A DNA stretch of 64,000 nucleotides from Crambe crambe (lineage: Eukaryota > Porifera > Demospongiae > Poecilosclerida > Crambeidae). Positions 22,389 through 34,339 of the stretch are shown one piece after another. Numbering within the stretch: the first letter of the stretch is position 1; every line of letters starts with the position of its first letter. A program made the position numbers and the translations under genes. Under the pieces are notes generated by a model. The model worked only from the letters and a program-made list of their open reading frames with translations, searched no databases and was not told where the DNA came from. The DNA lies in the NCBI GenBank assembly GCA_963924555.1, contig OZ004595.1:3162001-3226000 (forward strand), read 5' to 3'.

Positions 22389-23570
22389 ATGAGTGAAGTT
22401 AGACTGTATTTGGTCAAATTGATCAGGACAAAAAACTTTATAATCTTTCTTCTGTATTGTGGAATTGCTACCATTGTCATCCCCTATGAAGGTAAAAAAC
22501 TACCATATTCAATTTTTTATGACTCGACTCCAAAACAAGACCACTTAAAGGTACTAGAAGATAATGCCAAGCGTGTGCATGAAGCTGAAAGGACTCTGAG
22601 AGAAATCAGTTGCAGTGGAAGATGTCTGGAAGAAAGAAACCGAGCAACTCGACTTCCAGAGTTTTGTTTTGTCATCACTTCAGTGAGCCGACCTGCTTCA
22701 GTGAAATACTTGACTCAAGTTGTGGCATCATTGCTTTCACAGATTTCTGACACAAATTCAGTGTTTATGGTTTATAACGCAGAAGGTCAGTCACACGAGG
22801 AAGCTATGAACTTATCTGCCATTATTCCAGTGGAATCCTATACTGGAGAGTCTGCAATAGGTTCATATGCCAAAGAGAAGGCTGATTATGTTCATGCACT
22901 CGAATGGTGTGAGAAAAAGAGAGCAAGGGTTTCTGTGATTCTTGAAGATGATGCTCTGCCACCAAAAGACTTCATTGAACGTCTAAAATTCATTCTAGAG
23001 TATCGGATGTCAAGGAACAGTAAGAAGTGGGCATTTCTGAAGTTGTATTACCCAGAAAAATGGCAGGGTTGGGCAAATGAAGAGAAGATTATACTTGAAC
23101 TCCTTCTGAGTTCAATACTTGGAGGGTTTATTTTGACTTTAGTCACATTTTGCCTCCAATTCATAATCCTTCGAACTTTACCATCTATTCAGTGTCTTAT
23201 TGATCCTGGTACTATTATTAGATTCGTATTCTCCAGTATTTTGGTGGTGTATATGCTGATGACTCTCGGACGGCCTCACTGGCTAGCACTACGAAGCATC
23301 AACATTCACCTCAGTTCAGTTGTGCCAGCACCAGGTTGCTGTACACCTGCAGTGGTCTTTCCACGAGCTCATATCACAGATCTAGTGGAACATCTCAAGA
23401 AAGCCAAGTGTTCTGTAGCCTTTCCACTGGATTTGGCTATGGATGAATTTGCTAATAATAATGGACTTGACAGATTGCTTGCAGTTCCAAATCTTGTGAA
23501 ACATATTGGTTTTGTGTCAAGTTTGCCTGGAAAAGGGTGGAAGAATCCTCAAGAATTCAGAATAAAATGA
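22389..23570 (+). CDS. PGAP4: PGAP4-like (TMEM246) GPI-glycan glycosyltransferase
   Basis: Golgi glycosyltransferase that adds a GalNAc side chain to GPI anchors in vertebrates. It is intronless, 393 residues. An N-terminal membrane span (about 15-33: KNFIIFLLYCGIATIVI) is followed by a GT-A fold with FCFVITSVSRP and the metal-binding EDD motif in VILEDDALPPKDF (about 184-196). As in PGAP4, two hydrophobic segments (about 235-295: LLLSSILGGFILTLVTF and VFSSILVVYMLMTLG) are inserted inside the catalytic domain. PGCCTPAVVFPR and a FPLDLAMDEF segment follow. The recognition rests on this unusual inserted hairpin and the EDD block. Its start is 85 bases from the right end of the TIR element. Confidence 0.83.
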   Translation: MSEVRLYLVKLIRTKNFIIFLLYCGIATIVIPYEGKKLPYSIFYDSTPKQDHLKVLEDNAKRVHEAERTLREISCSGRCLEERNRATRLPEFCFVITSVSRPASVKYLTQVVASLLSQISDTNSVFMVYNAEGQSHEEAMNLSAIIPVESYTGESAIGSYAKEKADYVHALEWCEKKRARVSVILEDDALPPKDFIERLKFILEYRMSRNSKKWAFLKLYYPEKWQGWANEEKIILELLLSSILGGFILTLVTFCLQFIILRTLPSIQCLIDPGTIIRFVFSSILVVYMLMTLGRPHWLALRSINIHLSSVVPAPGCCTPAVVFPRAHITDLVEHLKKAKCSVAFPLDLAMDEFANNNGLDRLLAVPNLVKHIGFVSSLPGKGWKNPQEFRIK

Positions 23571-23745
23571 TGTGTATATTTATTAATTATGTTCAAAAGT
23601 TAAGTAGGAGGGTCCTTAATAGTGTGGGCATGCGCATATTATCTTTCTGGGGCGTGGCCCGAATAGCAAGGAATCGGTAGGTAAACAAAGTCAAAGTGAA
23701 GCCCCATCGAGAAGACGGTAGTCTCGCGGGTCACCTGGCACGAAA

Positions 23746-24666
23746 ATGACATCGTTGAACCCTAAAGAAGCTCAAAAGAAAGTACTTCAATGGGTAGAGC
23801 AAAGTAAAACCCTACGAATCTTCATCTTTGGTAAACTGGGAACTGGAAAGTCTTCTCTGATCAACTCTCTACTGAACAAAGAAGTGGCCAAGGAGGGACA
23901 TGGTTTATTAGCAGTTACAAAGGTGGCAGAACCTCACACTAATGATGTCGAGTTAATAAAACTACCCGAGTTAAATATTGCTATACACAATGTTCATGTC
24001 ACACTGTGGGATACACCTGGTCTCCAGGATCCACACACAGGAAAATGTCAGATACTTAAAAAACTTAAGACTCAAGTCAGTGCCATCAATGCCGACCTTT
24101 ATATTTACTGCACAAAAATGACACAGACCAGAGCAGAAGAAGGTGATTCCATCACTATTGCCGACCTCACTGAAGCCTTGGGCAAGGATTTTTGGAAGCA
24201 TACTGTCTTTGCTATGACTTTTGCTAACCAGCTTACAAAGCCTGAAAGTCACCCCACAACTTTAGGAAGGTATTTCGAAGAAAGACTAGCAGATTGGGCA
24301 ATGTTTCTTCACTCTGCAGTCAGAGAAGCTGGAGTAAGTAAGTTTGACGCTGAGAATATTCCAGTCATTCCAACTGGCTATCGAAAGCAACCATTCCCAC
24401 TTATCGATCAAACTGGTAACTGCTGGTTTACACAATTTTGGACCACTTGCATCAAAAGAATGAAATTCATGTCCATTCCTGCCTTCCTTACCGTCAACCA
24501 AGAAGAATGGATCGATCATAATGTAAATCAAAGAATGATTGGTGGGATCATTAGCAGGCATCTAAAGGCTGTAGGTGTTGAAGTAGATTTGTCTGGAGTC
24601 ACTGAAGAAAACATCATCACATACTTGAGGGATGCAATAACAACTACCTTGAAATTAACAGCGTGA
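23746..24666 (+). CDS. GTPase E: Toc34/AIG1-like GTPase without tail anchor
   Basis: Intronless, 306 residues, a close paralogue of GTPases A and F. WVEQSKTLRIFIFGKLGTGK is shared almost exactly with A. G1 GKLGTGKSS, G3 WDTPGLQDP, and the G4 position TFANQ. It ends shortly after the conserved YLRDAI segment and therefore lacks the hydrophobic tail of A and F, predicting a soluble product. A GCATGCGCA box lies at 23628-23636, 110 bases upstream of the ATG, a plausible NRF1-like promoter element. Confidence 0.88.
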   Translation: MTSLNPKEAQKKVLQWVEQSKTLRIFIFGKLGTGKSSLINSLLNKEVAKEGHGLLAVTKVAEPHTNDVELIKLPELNIAIHNVHVTLWDTPGLQDPHTGKCQILKKLKTQVSAINADLYIYCTKMTQTRAEEGDSITIADLTEALGKDFWKHTVFAMTFANQLTKPESHPTTLGRYFEERLADWAMFLHSAVREAGVSKFDAENIPVIPTGYRKQPFPLIDQTGNCWFTQFWTTCIKRMKFMSIPAFLTVNQEEWIDHNVNQRMIGGIISRHLKAVGVEVDLSGVTEENIITYLRDAITTTLKLTA

Positions 24667-25317
24667 ATGTGTACTTTGTATCATTAATTTTATACTGTTT
24701 GCTACCACTCCAGATATCCCACAACTTGATCCATTATGACAATGTGTATACATAATTATAATCATCATAGTCAGTTTTAATACAGTGGAACCTCTGAATA
24801 GCTAGTGGCTCTAGAGTTTTGTCCTTTGTACAGAAGTTGTACAGAAGTTCTATATACGTAGAGCATATAGCTACAAAGGTACTTTCCTGTTTTGGAGTGC
24901 CCTTTCATCAAAGGTTTCACTGTATTTCCAGTCACTGCCCTGCACTTCCTTTTGAGAACTAGTACATTTCCTTTTTTTTTTTTTTGGTTGATTAACTGCA
25001 GTACATGTGTAAAGAAAAAAAGTTCAGATTTCAATAACCACAATAATTATGGGTGTGGTCATTGAAATTAGGCTGTTTGCCATTCTATTTAGATTACTTG
25101 TTCATCACCTTTTGGCTCGAGTTTTGTCCTTTGTACAGAAGTTGTATATAGAGGATATACAAAGATACCTCTTTTGGAGTGTCAGGTTTCACTGTATTTC
25201 CATTCACTGAGGTTCATACACTTTAGCTGAGATTGTTACAGGCTTGTGAGCACAAAATGCTCCTTTCATGAGCTACCAACTATAACTAAATATTTCCCCC
25301 TTAATAACTCAATATAG
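24667..25317. repeat. Intergenic gap with an internal direct duplication
   Basis: No gene. About 24815-24940 (TTTGTCCTTTGTACAGAAG, TTTTGGAGTG, GGTTTCACTGTATTTCC) is repeated in shortened form at about 25110-25210. A T-run occurs near 24970. Confidence 0.5.
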
Positions 25318-26040
25318 GTCATCTTCAAGCTTTCAGGCATGGAGAAAGTCTATAGCTGAATATGGATATAGCTACAATATATTACTGTCACCAAAATGAC
25401 CTCACTAGTCTGGTACCACAACGGAACTCGTATTGTCCCAAAACACAAATATGTTTTAGTAAAGAATGACACCCCTTTGACAATCAAGAACATGAAGTCA
25501 TCTGATGCTGGTGTGTATGAAGTTAGAATCAACTCAACTGATGCAGGCCACTTATAAATTCACCAGAATGTGACTCAGTGATATTGCCCCTATATACTGG
25601 AATCAGTTTCTTCCCATGCCCCAGTCACATTCACAGTGCAAGAGTATATTCACCCAAAATTCAATCCTCTTTCGGTAGCTTCAGCATATTATTTAAAGAA
25701 AGGACAGCATACTCTTACCTTGAGAACCAGGGCACCTTGGGAGATGAGTAAGAATGCCCAGTGGCTCAATAATGGAGGAATGTACAACATTACTGTCATC
25801 AATAATGAAGTCATCTCATTACAAATGAAGTATAAGGATGTTTGAGATTTTGTTGGGGACTATATACTTGGGAATACTTTATACCCATACCTATAGAAAT
25901 ATACCCATACCTACAAATTGAGCAAAGATGGATTGTTTGAACGTTGCCCTGGATATGACTGGCATATAAATTACGTCATTTCTTTATATCGTTTGATAGA
26001 AGCAACACACTGGAGAGTCTTAACTGTCAGTAAATGTCTT
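25318..26040 (+). pseudogene. Decayed Ig-domain exon, duplicate of the 31-kb exon
   Basis: Closely resembles the exon at 31054-31798: SLVWYHNGTRIVPK, SSDAGVYEVRINSTDAG, FTVQEYIHPKFNPLS and MYNITVINNEVISLQM are readable in pieces. The frame is interrupted by several stops and shifts, for example right after STDAG and after KYKDV. The similarity extends into the upstream intron (GTGAGCACAAAATG), so a genomic segment was duplicated and this copy decayed. Confidence 0.75.
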
Positions 26041-28141
26041 GACATGCAGAGCTAATAGGTCACAAAGGTCAATACCTTCTCTGGACTGCTTGAGCTTCAG
26101 CATGCCCAATCGTAGTAGCTAAAACTCATTTTCTGCTATGTAAACTGACATGATAGTGAGCTTCCACTGTATCAATCTTCCTTTCACATTTAATGAGCAT
26201 GGGCAATATTGGCTGCACCATGGAACTCATGACGTCATAAAACAACCTCCCACATGATCAAATTGTACAACTGCCACACTTCACCCTTGAAGGACTGTGG
26301 AAATAACTGATTTATCTTTACTTGTACCATCAGATGTCACAGACTGCTCCAATTGGCCTAGGATAAACACTCATACCTACGATTGTGAGGACAGTCTGAT
26401 CATCATAGTTCGATCTGTCGATGGCCAATTGTCCAGTGAGATGGCATGCACATGCACAATTAAAGTCCTCTCTACCCTTGACAATCACTCACGTGATGAG
26501 TTCCTCCCTCTTATTTTCTTCTCCTTCTTCTTCTCCTCCCGTGTGATAGCTACTTTACTTTTTTTTCGTGAGAGAGACTGCCAGTGAGAGAAGGCCTGGG
26601 AGCAAGGCTAGAAATACATGCATCCCTCAAGTGATTTAGAGTATAAATCACCAAGCCTTTAGATTTCAGCTACTATTATACTTAGATCTGCCATTTAGGG
26701 GTTAATTGTCAGGTGAGCTGCTATATTTTAAGCAGAGTCTATATACTTAGATATAACTCTGTAGTTGATTTGGTCAACTGTCTTCCATTCTCTGTAGATT
26801 CAAATGCAATGGAGATTCAATTGATGGAGATTCAGGTATACGTATAAGAGCAAGGAAAAGAGAACAAGGAGAGTCATAGATAGCTATTAAATATTGTAGC
26901 TATAATATTTAGTCCATCTTGTTTTATTATAACTAGCTAGCTGTTTTTGTTTCAGCTTTGTGTAGAAATTGAGCTAACTAGCTAGTTTAAATGGGAATAA
27001 TTTGGGGAGAACCCTCACCAACACAAGTTCAGTCTTTTTTTTTTTTTTTTTTTTTTTTTCCAAGGGCCAACTGCAAGTATTTTAAATGATCATGTTAGAG
27101 TCATAGCTAGGAGAGAAGCTAATTGATGCTTTGAAGTGCCGACTAAAGCCTAGGGAAGAGCAATTAAGATACTGAAGGTATAGCAAAGATTGTTGGCAAG
27201 CCCTCTTCCCGCTTGCCATTCATGCAAGCCCTCTTCCCGCTTGCCATCTTTGCCGGCTGTGACCTATATTAGACCCATAGAGCTAGTTCCAGGAAGCATT
27301 ATTTAAATTAATTATGTCATTTTTTTCTACTTGGTATATAATTAACCAATTCACCATGGAGTGGCTGACAAAGAACTTGAACTATAGCCATAGGCTCCCC
27401 GGGACCAACGGCTTTACATTCCTTCCAAAGGAAGTAGCTAGCTATAGTGTCAGAGACACCTTCTCAATTGAGGGGTGGACTCTAGTAGATCCTGCCTGGT
27501 GGTTGTGGTGGTCTCAACCTAGCTGCACTGCAGGTAGAGGTCCACCATCCCACTTGCACCAGACTTTCCATCAAGGTCAAAACCCATCCATGTACTAGCT
27601 TAACCAGCTAGCAGGTGTAAAACATATAGCTGCTGAGGGATCTTCAGTCCCATCTTTTGACCCATAACTCAATGGCTAATAGGCATTTTAGTTTAAGCAG
27701 GGTTACACTTACGATACCCTCAGGCCTGAAATTTCTAGAGTCCTACCCTTTAAAGGTAACATTCTTACTGGTGCCATTCTCTCGCATTTATACCTTACCC
27801 GGCGCATGAGCCTAAATTTTCACGCCTACGCGGCTCCCGCTGAAGTTAAGTGTTCCTTTATGCAGATGGTACCACCTACATACAACACATTTTTTTAGTG
27901 GCCAGAATTCTTTCCTTGCTTCATAATTAATGTTTGATGAGTGCAACTCTGCAGCTGCCACAAAAGGAGTTGAAGTCATGGTACGTCACGGTACCTAAAC
28001 GTGGCTGAGGCATGCACCTGGATGATAGTGCGTGCATTGTTCATTATTGCATCATCCTCGTTTGCCCACATTAAAAGTTAGCTGTTAGCCATTAGCTACT
28101 AGTACTATTTTACTCGTGATCAGTTTCTGAGAAAGATAAAA
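26041..28141. repeat. Intergenic gap with dispersed repeats
   Basis: No gene I can support. 26615-26960 (CCCTCAAGTGATTTAG, TTTTAAGCAGAGTCTA, GATTCAAATG) recurs at about 34240-34620. A T-run lies at 27037-27059. Two 28-bp direct copies containing GCAAGCCCTCTTCCCGCTTG lie at 27196-27247. A short AAGTGCCGACTAAAGCCTAG segment (about 27135) recurs near 47398. Confidence 0.5.
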
Positions 28142-31100
28142 ATGCGCTGTGACTCTTGTATTTTAGTTTTACTGCTCACCTATTTAGCTGGTAAGTATAG
28201 CTACAGCACTAAAATAGTGAACAGTTTTTAGTAGCTAACTGTTGTTTTGCCTGGCTATGCAGAGGGTGACTTTTTTACTCCAGTGTCTGGAACAGTTCCG
28301 GCCAACATTGCTGATAAACAAAAGTACTCTGTTTCAATCATAACCGATCCCAGAAATCAGAAACTTTTCAATGTTACGCAGACAGCTACATTTTTGTGTG
28401 TGGTAAATCCTCAAGCTGATTCTGTGACCTATAAATGGTTCAGTATACAAGCTGGATCGAATTGGTCACCGACTACCTATTTAATACAGAACATAAGTGT
28501 TACATTTAAACCTACCGATCTACACTATTGCTCTTATTTCTGTGAGGCATCATTGAATGGGACAGTAATAGGGTCTGCAAGGAAGCTAGTTGAAGTTCAA
28601 GGTGAGCTGGCAATTTATTATCCTATAGCTATCCAGTGAAGAGTTAGCTAATAATACGTAGTTATGCCAACAGCAAGTACGTATAGCTGGTTTAGGAAAC
28701 ATGCAACGCGCATGCATATTGACCATCTGCATACTATTCACTGAATTGAGTCCTGCCTCTGTATAGCATTTGGGTGCCAAAACAAGCAAGGACAGTGCTT
28801 ATTCGGGTTTGCTAGAGATGAAAGCACTGCAGAAGAAGGAAGAGGGAAATAGCTGTCAATTAAGAGAGGGCTGGCATGCTATAGCAGGATATGTGGAGCT
28901 ATGTTGTTTATGTGGTAAGTCTTTGAGGTCATTGACAATTCTAAGCTGCTATTGTTTATGATAGGAAAGCTCATCACATGTAGATGTTGTGCCTAGCATT
29001 TTCTCCTTACTAATGTGGAAGGGAAGGAAATGTGTCAGCAAAATAAGAATGAGAATTGTATGAGTGGACAATGGTTTCATCTCAGATGTATATGCATGAA
29101 GTGAACACCTACAGGTTCGTGGTTTTTCACTGACTGTCAACAGAAACAATAATGATTTGTCTTTCGAACAATACCAATGGGATTACACAATTTTATCAGC
29201 TGTAGAAACATAATCACTATTGTCATTCATCTGCCACTCAGTATACTAGCTATCTTAGTTTTTTGAGCTTCCCATGCCTGACAGCTCGATCATGAAATGA
29301 CATCTCTTTGCTGGTGATACATGCATGTGTATGATAGCCTAGAATCATCAATGACCAGTCTACGTACTTTCAAACACTTACTACTAACAAAATGAGCTCC
29401 ACAATATATATTCAGTAGCATGCCAGTCCTCCCTCTTGAAAGCTATTTCCATCTCAAGCAAACCAATGAAACCCAAATAAGCACTGTCCTTGCTTGTTTT
29501 GGCATCTAAACCCTACATAGCTAGTATTCAATTTAATACGCCCAAGATAGCAGATGGATGCACGTTGCGTGTTTCCTAAAGTTCCCTATAGCTGATATGC
29601 AGCTATAGTTCACTAGCCCAAGAAGATAGCTATAATACCTCGGGTTGGGAGCCAGCAGATATAAGCCTCCTATAGTATCCCACTGAACATAGCAGACCAT
29701 ATAAACTTCAATTTTAACTATAATATAAATAATAGCTAGCTAATTGCCTTTTAAATATGAAGCCATTTCAAGACTTGAAATTAAGTTGATCCACAAAAAA
29801 TCCACGAAACAAAAAAACAACAACTATAGCTAGCAATAGATATTCATAACTGTTGCATCAGCAAAATTACAGAGTAATTAATTTATGTAGTAGCTAGCTA
29901 TCTATGAATCTTATTCACGCTAAAATAAGCCGTATTCATTTTGTAACTAAATTCATTTTTAGTCTAAATGCTATAGCTACTTTAGCTGAGATTATCGAGA
30001 GTGTGTTAGCATTCTCTAAGTAGGGATGGCAGGTCAAGGGTCATAAGACTGTATAGCTACAGTGAAATACTACATCTACACAGAAGAGGGAAGGATGAAT
30101 TCATAAGAAAAATTGTCTTTTGTTTTATAATAAGATTGACGCACTGACTTACTGGCTACAGTCATCAAAATTCTGTTTTGGCCATCTATTAGAGTGGCAC
30201 CTATAGCTAGAGGCTGATCTTTTGCTATTAGTTTTGACTAAGGTTCTACTTCACAATTCAGTGATATAGCTAGATATGTAGCACTCGGAACACTAGTCTT
30301 TCTCCGCCATTTTGAAGCCAGTGCACGTGCGCTGGAGGGGTGGGGCCACATAGGCACACCTACTTGCACATGTACTAGCCTCACCCCTAGGCACTCTTTT
30401 GCAACCTGTCTAAAAGAGAGCCTGGGAGCCTGTTCGTGTTAGCCTCGGAATTCTGAGGCTTCATATTCCTCATACACTCTCCATAATTGGATGTTTATTC
30501 ATTGAAAAGTACCAAACAATAAAGACAGTCTTTTGGAGCATGAGTACTGCAGTAGCAAATGGTACGGAAAAACTGGGCAAAAACAATAAAGAAAAGGAGA
30601 AAGGAATCTCAGGTTATTGCCATGCATGCGCAAACAATTGATACCAGACTCTATTTTCAATGGAGCCTGAGGACAAGGCTAGCACATGTATGTGGCTGCA
30701 GAGCTAGCTAGCTAGCTAGTTCTTTTCTTCAGTTTAGCAAGCTATAAGCTAGCTCTTCACATAAAGGATGGAAACAAAATATTCGTAGGGATGACCTAAA
30801 ATCTAGTTGGGCTGTATAAATGCACTGTAGAAACTATCCCTACATTTACATCTTCTGCAGTATATTTGTACATCCCAACTAGATTTTAGGCCATCCCTAC
30901 TTATTTAGAAGAAATTGTTTGCGCTCACTTGTTACAGCTAGGTTTGTGAGCACAAAATGATCCTTTCTGAATGCATGGGTTATACCAACCATAAACCTTT
31001 AATTTCTCATTTTCCCCATAATGCATAACTCAAGTATAATTATTATTCGATAGGTTGTCTTCGAGCTGCAGGGCCTCGTGAGCGTGTTAAGAGCTTCAGG

Positions 31101-31798
31101 CATGGAGGAAGTCTACAGCTAAATATTGACCTATATGATCTTATTGTCACCAAAGTGACCTCACTAGCCTGGTACCACAACGGAACTCGTATTGTCCCTA
31201 AACGCAATAATAATTATGTTTTAGCGAAGAATGACACCTCTTTGACTATCAAGAAGATGAAGTCATCTGATGCAGGTGTATATGAAGTTAGAATCAACTC
31301 AACTGATGCAGGCCAGTATAGGAACCTTACGAATTCACCAGAATGTGACTCGCTGATATTGCCTCTGTTGGAATCAGTTTCTTACCATGCCCCAGTCACA
31401 TTCACAGTGCAAGAGTATATTCGCCCAAAATTCAATCCTCTTTCAGTTGTTTCAGCATATTATTTAAAGAAAGGACATCATACTCTTACCTTGAGAAGCA
31501 ATAATGACCACGGCACCTTGGGAGATGAGTGGTTCTTGGTATAAAAATGGCCAGTGGCTCGAAAATGGAAGTATGTACAACATTACTGTCATCAATAATG
31601 AAGTCCTCTCATTGCAAATGGAGTATAAGAATGCTCGAGATGCTATTGGGGACTACTTAGGAATATTTTATGCCTATACCTACAAATTGAACAAAGATAA
31701 ATCATATGAACGTTGCCCTGGATATCAATGGCATATATACTGGGTCCTTTCTTTAGCTCGCTTGATAGAAACAACACACTGGAAAGCCTTAACTGTCG
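28142..31798 (+). CDS. Immunoglobulin-domain secreted or surface protein, partial, one frame change
   Basis: Exon 28142-28190 encodes a signal peptide (MRCDSCILVLLLTYLA). Exon 28263-28601 encodes an Ig-like domain with the paired Cys (TATFLCVV and YCSYFCEA) and a tryptophan in TYKWFS. Exon 31054-31798 encodes a second Ig-like unit (SLAWYHNGTRIVP, MKSSDAGVYEVRI) and a third, partial one (SWYKNGQWLENGSMYNITVI). Joins are phase 1 and GT-AG. In the last exon the frame changes near 31535-31545, between GDEW and SWYKNG; this is either an error or decay. No transmembrane exon was found, so the 3' end is unknown. It could be a sponge adhesion or recognition receptor; function is not assigned. Confidence 0.6.
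28680..29605. mobile_element. Foldback element in the Ig-gene intron
   Basis: The arm at 28680-28960 (TTTAGGAAACATGCAACG, GCCAAAACAAGCAAGGACAG) is found inverted at 29310-29605 (CTGTCCTTGCTTGTTTTGGC, CGTTGCGTGTTTCCTAAA), diverged by perhaps 10-20%. The centre has no ORF. Short ORFs over the arms are by-products of the repeat. Confidence 0.7.
30786..30899. mobile_element. Short MITE with TAGGGATG termini
   Basis: TAGGGATGACCTAAAATCTA at the left pairs with TAGATTTTAGGCCATCCCTA at the right, with a further GTTGGG/CCCAAC pair inside, total about 114 bases. It lies in the intron just upstream of the third Ig exon. Confidence 0.85.
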
Positions 31799-31934
31799 GT
31801 AAGTGTCATAAAAGCAATTACCATATAAATTCGAGGGGTGAAAATTTCACGATCAGACTTCTTTGGACAGAAGAGTAATTGCGAAATCCGTGAAACTTTC
31901 ATCCCTCAAAATATACCTGCTATAATTATTATGA

Positions 31935-32260
31935 TATCAGAGAGTACAATAGTGCTCTCTAAGTAGGGATGGCACAGATTGCCCCATTGGACTAATACTT
32001 AGTATTTTCTGTCATAACTCCAGAATACTTCACCCCTACAGTCAGCAACTCCTATAACTTGAAAACAGAACACCTTCAATGTGCTAGGACTCACATATGA
32101 AGAGCAGAAGTATCATTTTCTAAAATTGCCTTTTTCATCTGGTCGTTCATCATCATCATCATCATCATCATTGAACAGAAATGGTTCATTCGAACGCTAT
32201 AATTTTTATACCAAACTACTCAAAATTGCCTGCGCCATAATCCTTTACCTTAAACTCGAT
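31935..32260. repeat. Dispersed repeat with stem module and CAT run
   Basis: Starts ATCAGAGAGTACAATAGTGC, CTCTCTAAGTAGGGATG and includes a TCA/CAT microsatellite (about 32146-32170) followed by GAAATGGTTCATTCGAACGC. A deleted relative sits at 51556-51665 in the TRANK1-like gene. Confidence 0.65.
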
Positions 32261-32676
32261 ATGTTCAAAAGTAGCATGTCATTTTCCAACTTGCTAGCTT
32301 TCAACCTACAATGTGGCAGACATTTTTATGCCCTGCCCCGTACACGCGATTTTTGGACCTTTATCTCATAACTGATAAATCTGTCATTAGCTTTCTCTCT
32401 GATGTTGGTCTCTCGATGCTCAGAGCGTAAACCCTAGGCACTAGTCTGGTTATGAATCAAGACTTGATCCAATACTAATCATACATGCATAACACCAGTA
32501 AAGGCCTTATATACAAAATAGATCAATGGCAATTTTATACTGTATAGATTCAAGCTCCATCAGTATTAGCCCTTCCAGATCAGATTCATTTCGGCTCATT
32601 ATTATGATGAAACCTCAAATGAACTACATAGCTTGGATAGCAGGATCACAGCATCCAGTTGCCTATAATAAAATAA

Positions 32677-32892
32677 TAGGAATGGCTGTGTGCAGTTCAA
32701 AAAAGTTCAGCAACAAGTCACCCTTACCCATAACCAATATTACCAAACTACAAGCTAACTTTTCTCATCTTGGCCTGTCATGGGAGTGAAGTAGAAATAG
32801 TTACCTTGTAGTTTGGTAATATTGGTGATGGGTAAGGGTGAAGTTCACTCTCGTGTTGCTGAACTTTTGTGAACTGCACACAGCCATCCCTA
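32677..32892. mobile_element. MITE hairpin, about 216 bp
   Basis: Left arm TAGGAATGGCTGTGTGCAG, CACCCTTACCCATAACC; right arm GGTGATGGGTAAGGGTG, CTGCACACAGCCATCCCTA. Arms are about 80 bases. Half-copies of the same family lie at about 34902-35010 and 37957-38090, within the segmental duplication. Confidence 0.85.
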
Positions 32893-34339
32893 GCTACTTT
32901 TCTTTTTTAATATTTTTCCCTTTACTTGTGAAAGATTTATACAGTGGAACCTCACTAGCTATAACTTGAATTAACCTGTTAGCCAGCTAATGGTGCTTGT
33001 CAGTTTAGCTACATAGTAGAAAATGAGACAGAAGTTTTAGCTATACAACCATCAATCTGATGATTTGCAGATTGGCATGCTGACATTCTGAGTGGTAGAG
33101 AAGCGACCTATTAGCTCTAATTTCAATTACCAGCTTCACTGAATGTTTCCCTTGTTGGCTCAGCCTATGTAACAACAATTCTGCTGTATGGTATACAGAG
33201 CAATAGTGCAGCAGTACTTTGATCTTAACCGCAAGTCATGCATGTTCAACAACCCGAAAATTAAAATTAATTACCTTGTATAAAATAGTGTAGCTAAAAG
33301 CTAATTACAAGTATGTAAGCTGTAACAAAGAAAATAAATTAACATGAAAATTGTAAACATCAACCAAAAATTTCCCAATATGGAGCTATAGTAGATCAAT
33401 TGTAGATTGAAGCTCTCTACTGCATGTGTGTGTACCATGTACCGTGGCTGCTGCTGATACAACCTGCATGCATATGCACACATAGCCCTGGGTACAAGGC
33501 TAATGCACACAATGCAGCTTCATTCCGTAATGGCCTGCCAATAAGGCCAGTGTTAATGACATTCATGTTTCTGGTCAGGATTTTTCCTCACAACTATGTG
33601 GAGCGGGCGGTAGTTATTATCCATTATACCATTATTATTAGTAACGACATTTCTGAAGATGATAGGCAAGCTTGACTACAGCGTTTTTTCAGGGTGAATT
33701 GTAGGCGCTAGGTTTATCTAAGTGGATTGTCGGCCTAGTAAGCCACCACTAGGCTGAAGTAAGTGTTTTGTGGCAAGCATTACAGGTTCACATAAACAGC
33801 TTCCTACATACAGCTGCCTGGCTGATAAAAGTAATTTACCATAATTATGATTAATAGGCTTTTTCGTGCAATTTGGGTATAGTTGCATTTGGAACTGTCT
33901 AAAATTGCATTTGGCTTCGCCTCGTGCAATTACCTAGCCAGTTCCTCGTGCAATTATACCCAAATTACACTCAAAAGCATGTAATTACCTATACTAACAA
34001 TAATAGAGGAATAATAGAGGGGTTTAACCGTGATAGTATCTCAATGGATAGAAGTTGACAGCTAAATCTCAACATGTCCTGTGAAGTTATATAGCTATAG
34101 CTAGTGCATTTGGGTCTAAAAATTCATCTAGAGGTTTGTGGAAGTAATGTAGTTAGCTAATGATAGCTATACTCTTGTTACAATGTCCTATGATTATATA
34201 ACTTAATCAACTACTGAGTGTGCTATGCACTGGAAAACACAAAATAAAACCTCCCTCAAGTGGATAGTTATTTAGCTGGTAATTTACAAATCACTAAGCC
34301 ACTATTTAAGGTAGTTCAGCTGCTGTTTTAAGCAGAGTC
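32893..34339. other. Intergenic gap, no gene seen
   Basis: Short ORFs only. Around 33860-33980 the word GTGCAATT recurs in both orientations (GCAATTTGGGTATAG and CTATACCCAAATTGC-like), a loose inverted repeat. Nothing else is supported. Confidence 0.45.

Noticed and set aside
28770-29149. Short ORFs in the Ig-gene intron
   Set aside because: They lie in the arms and loop of a foldback element.
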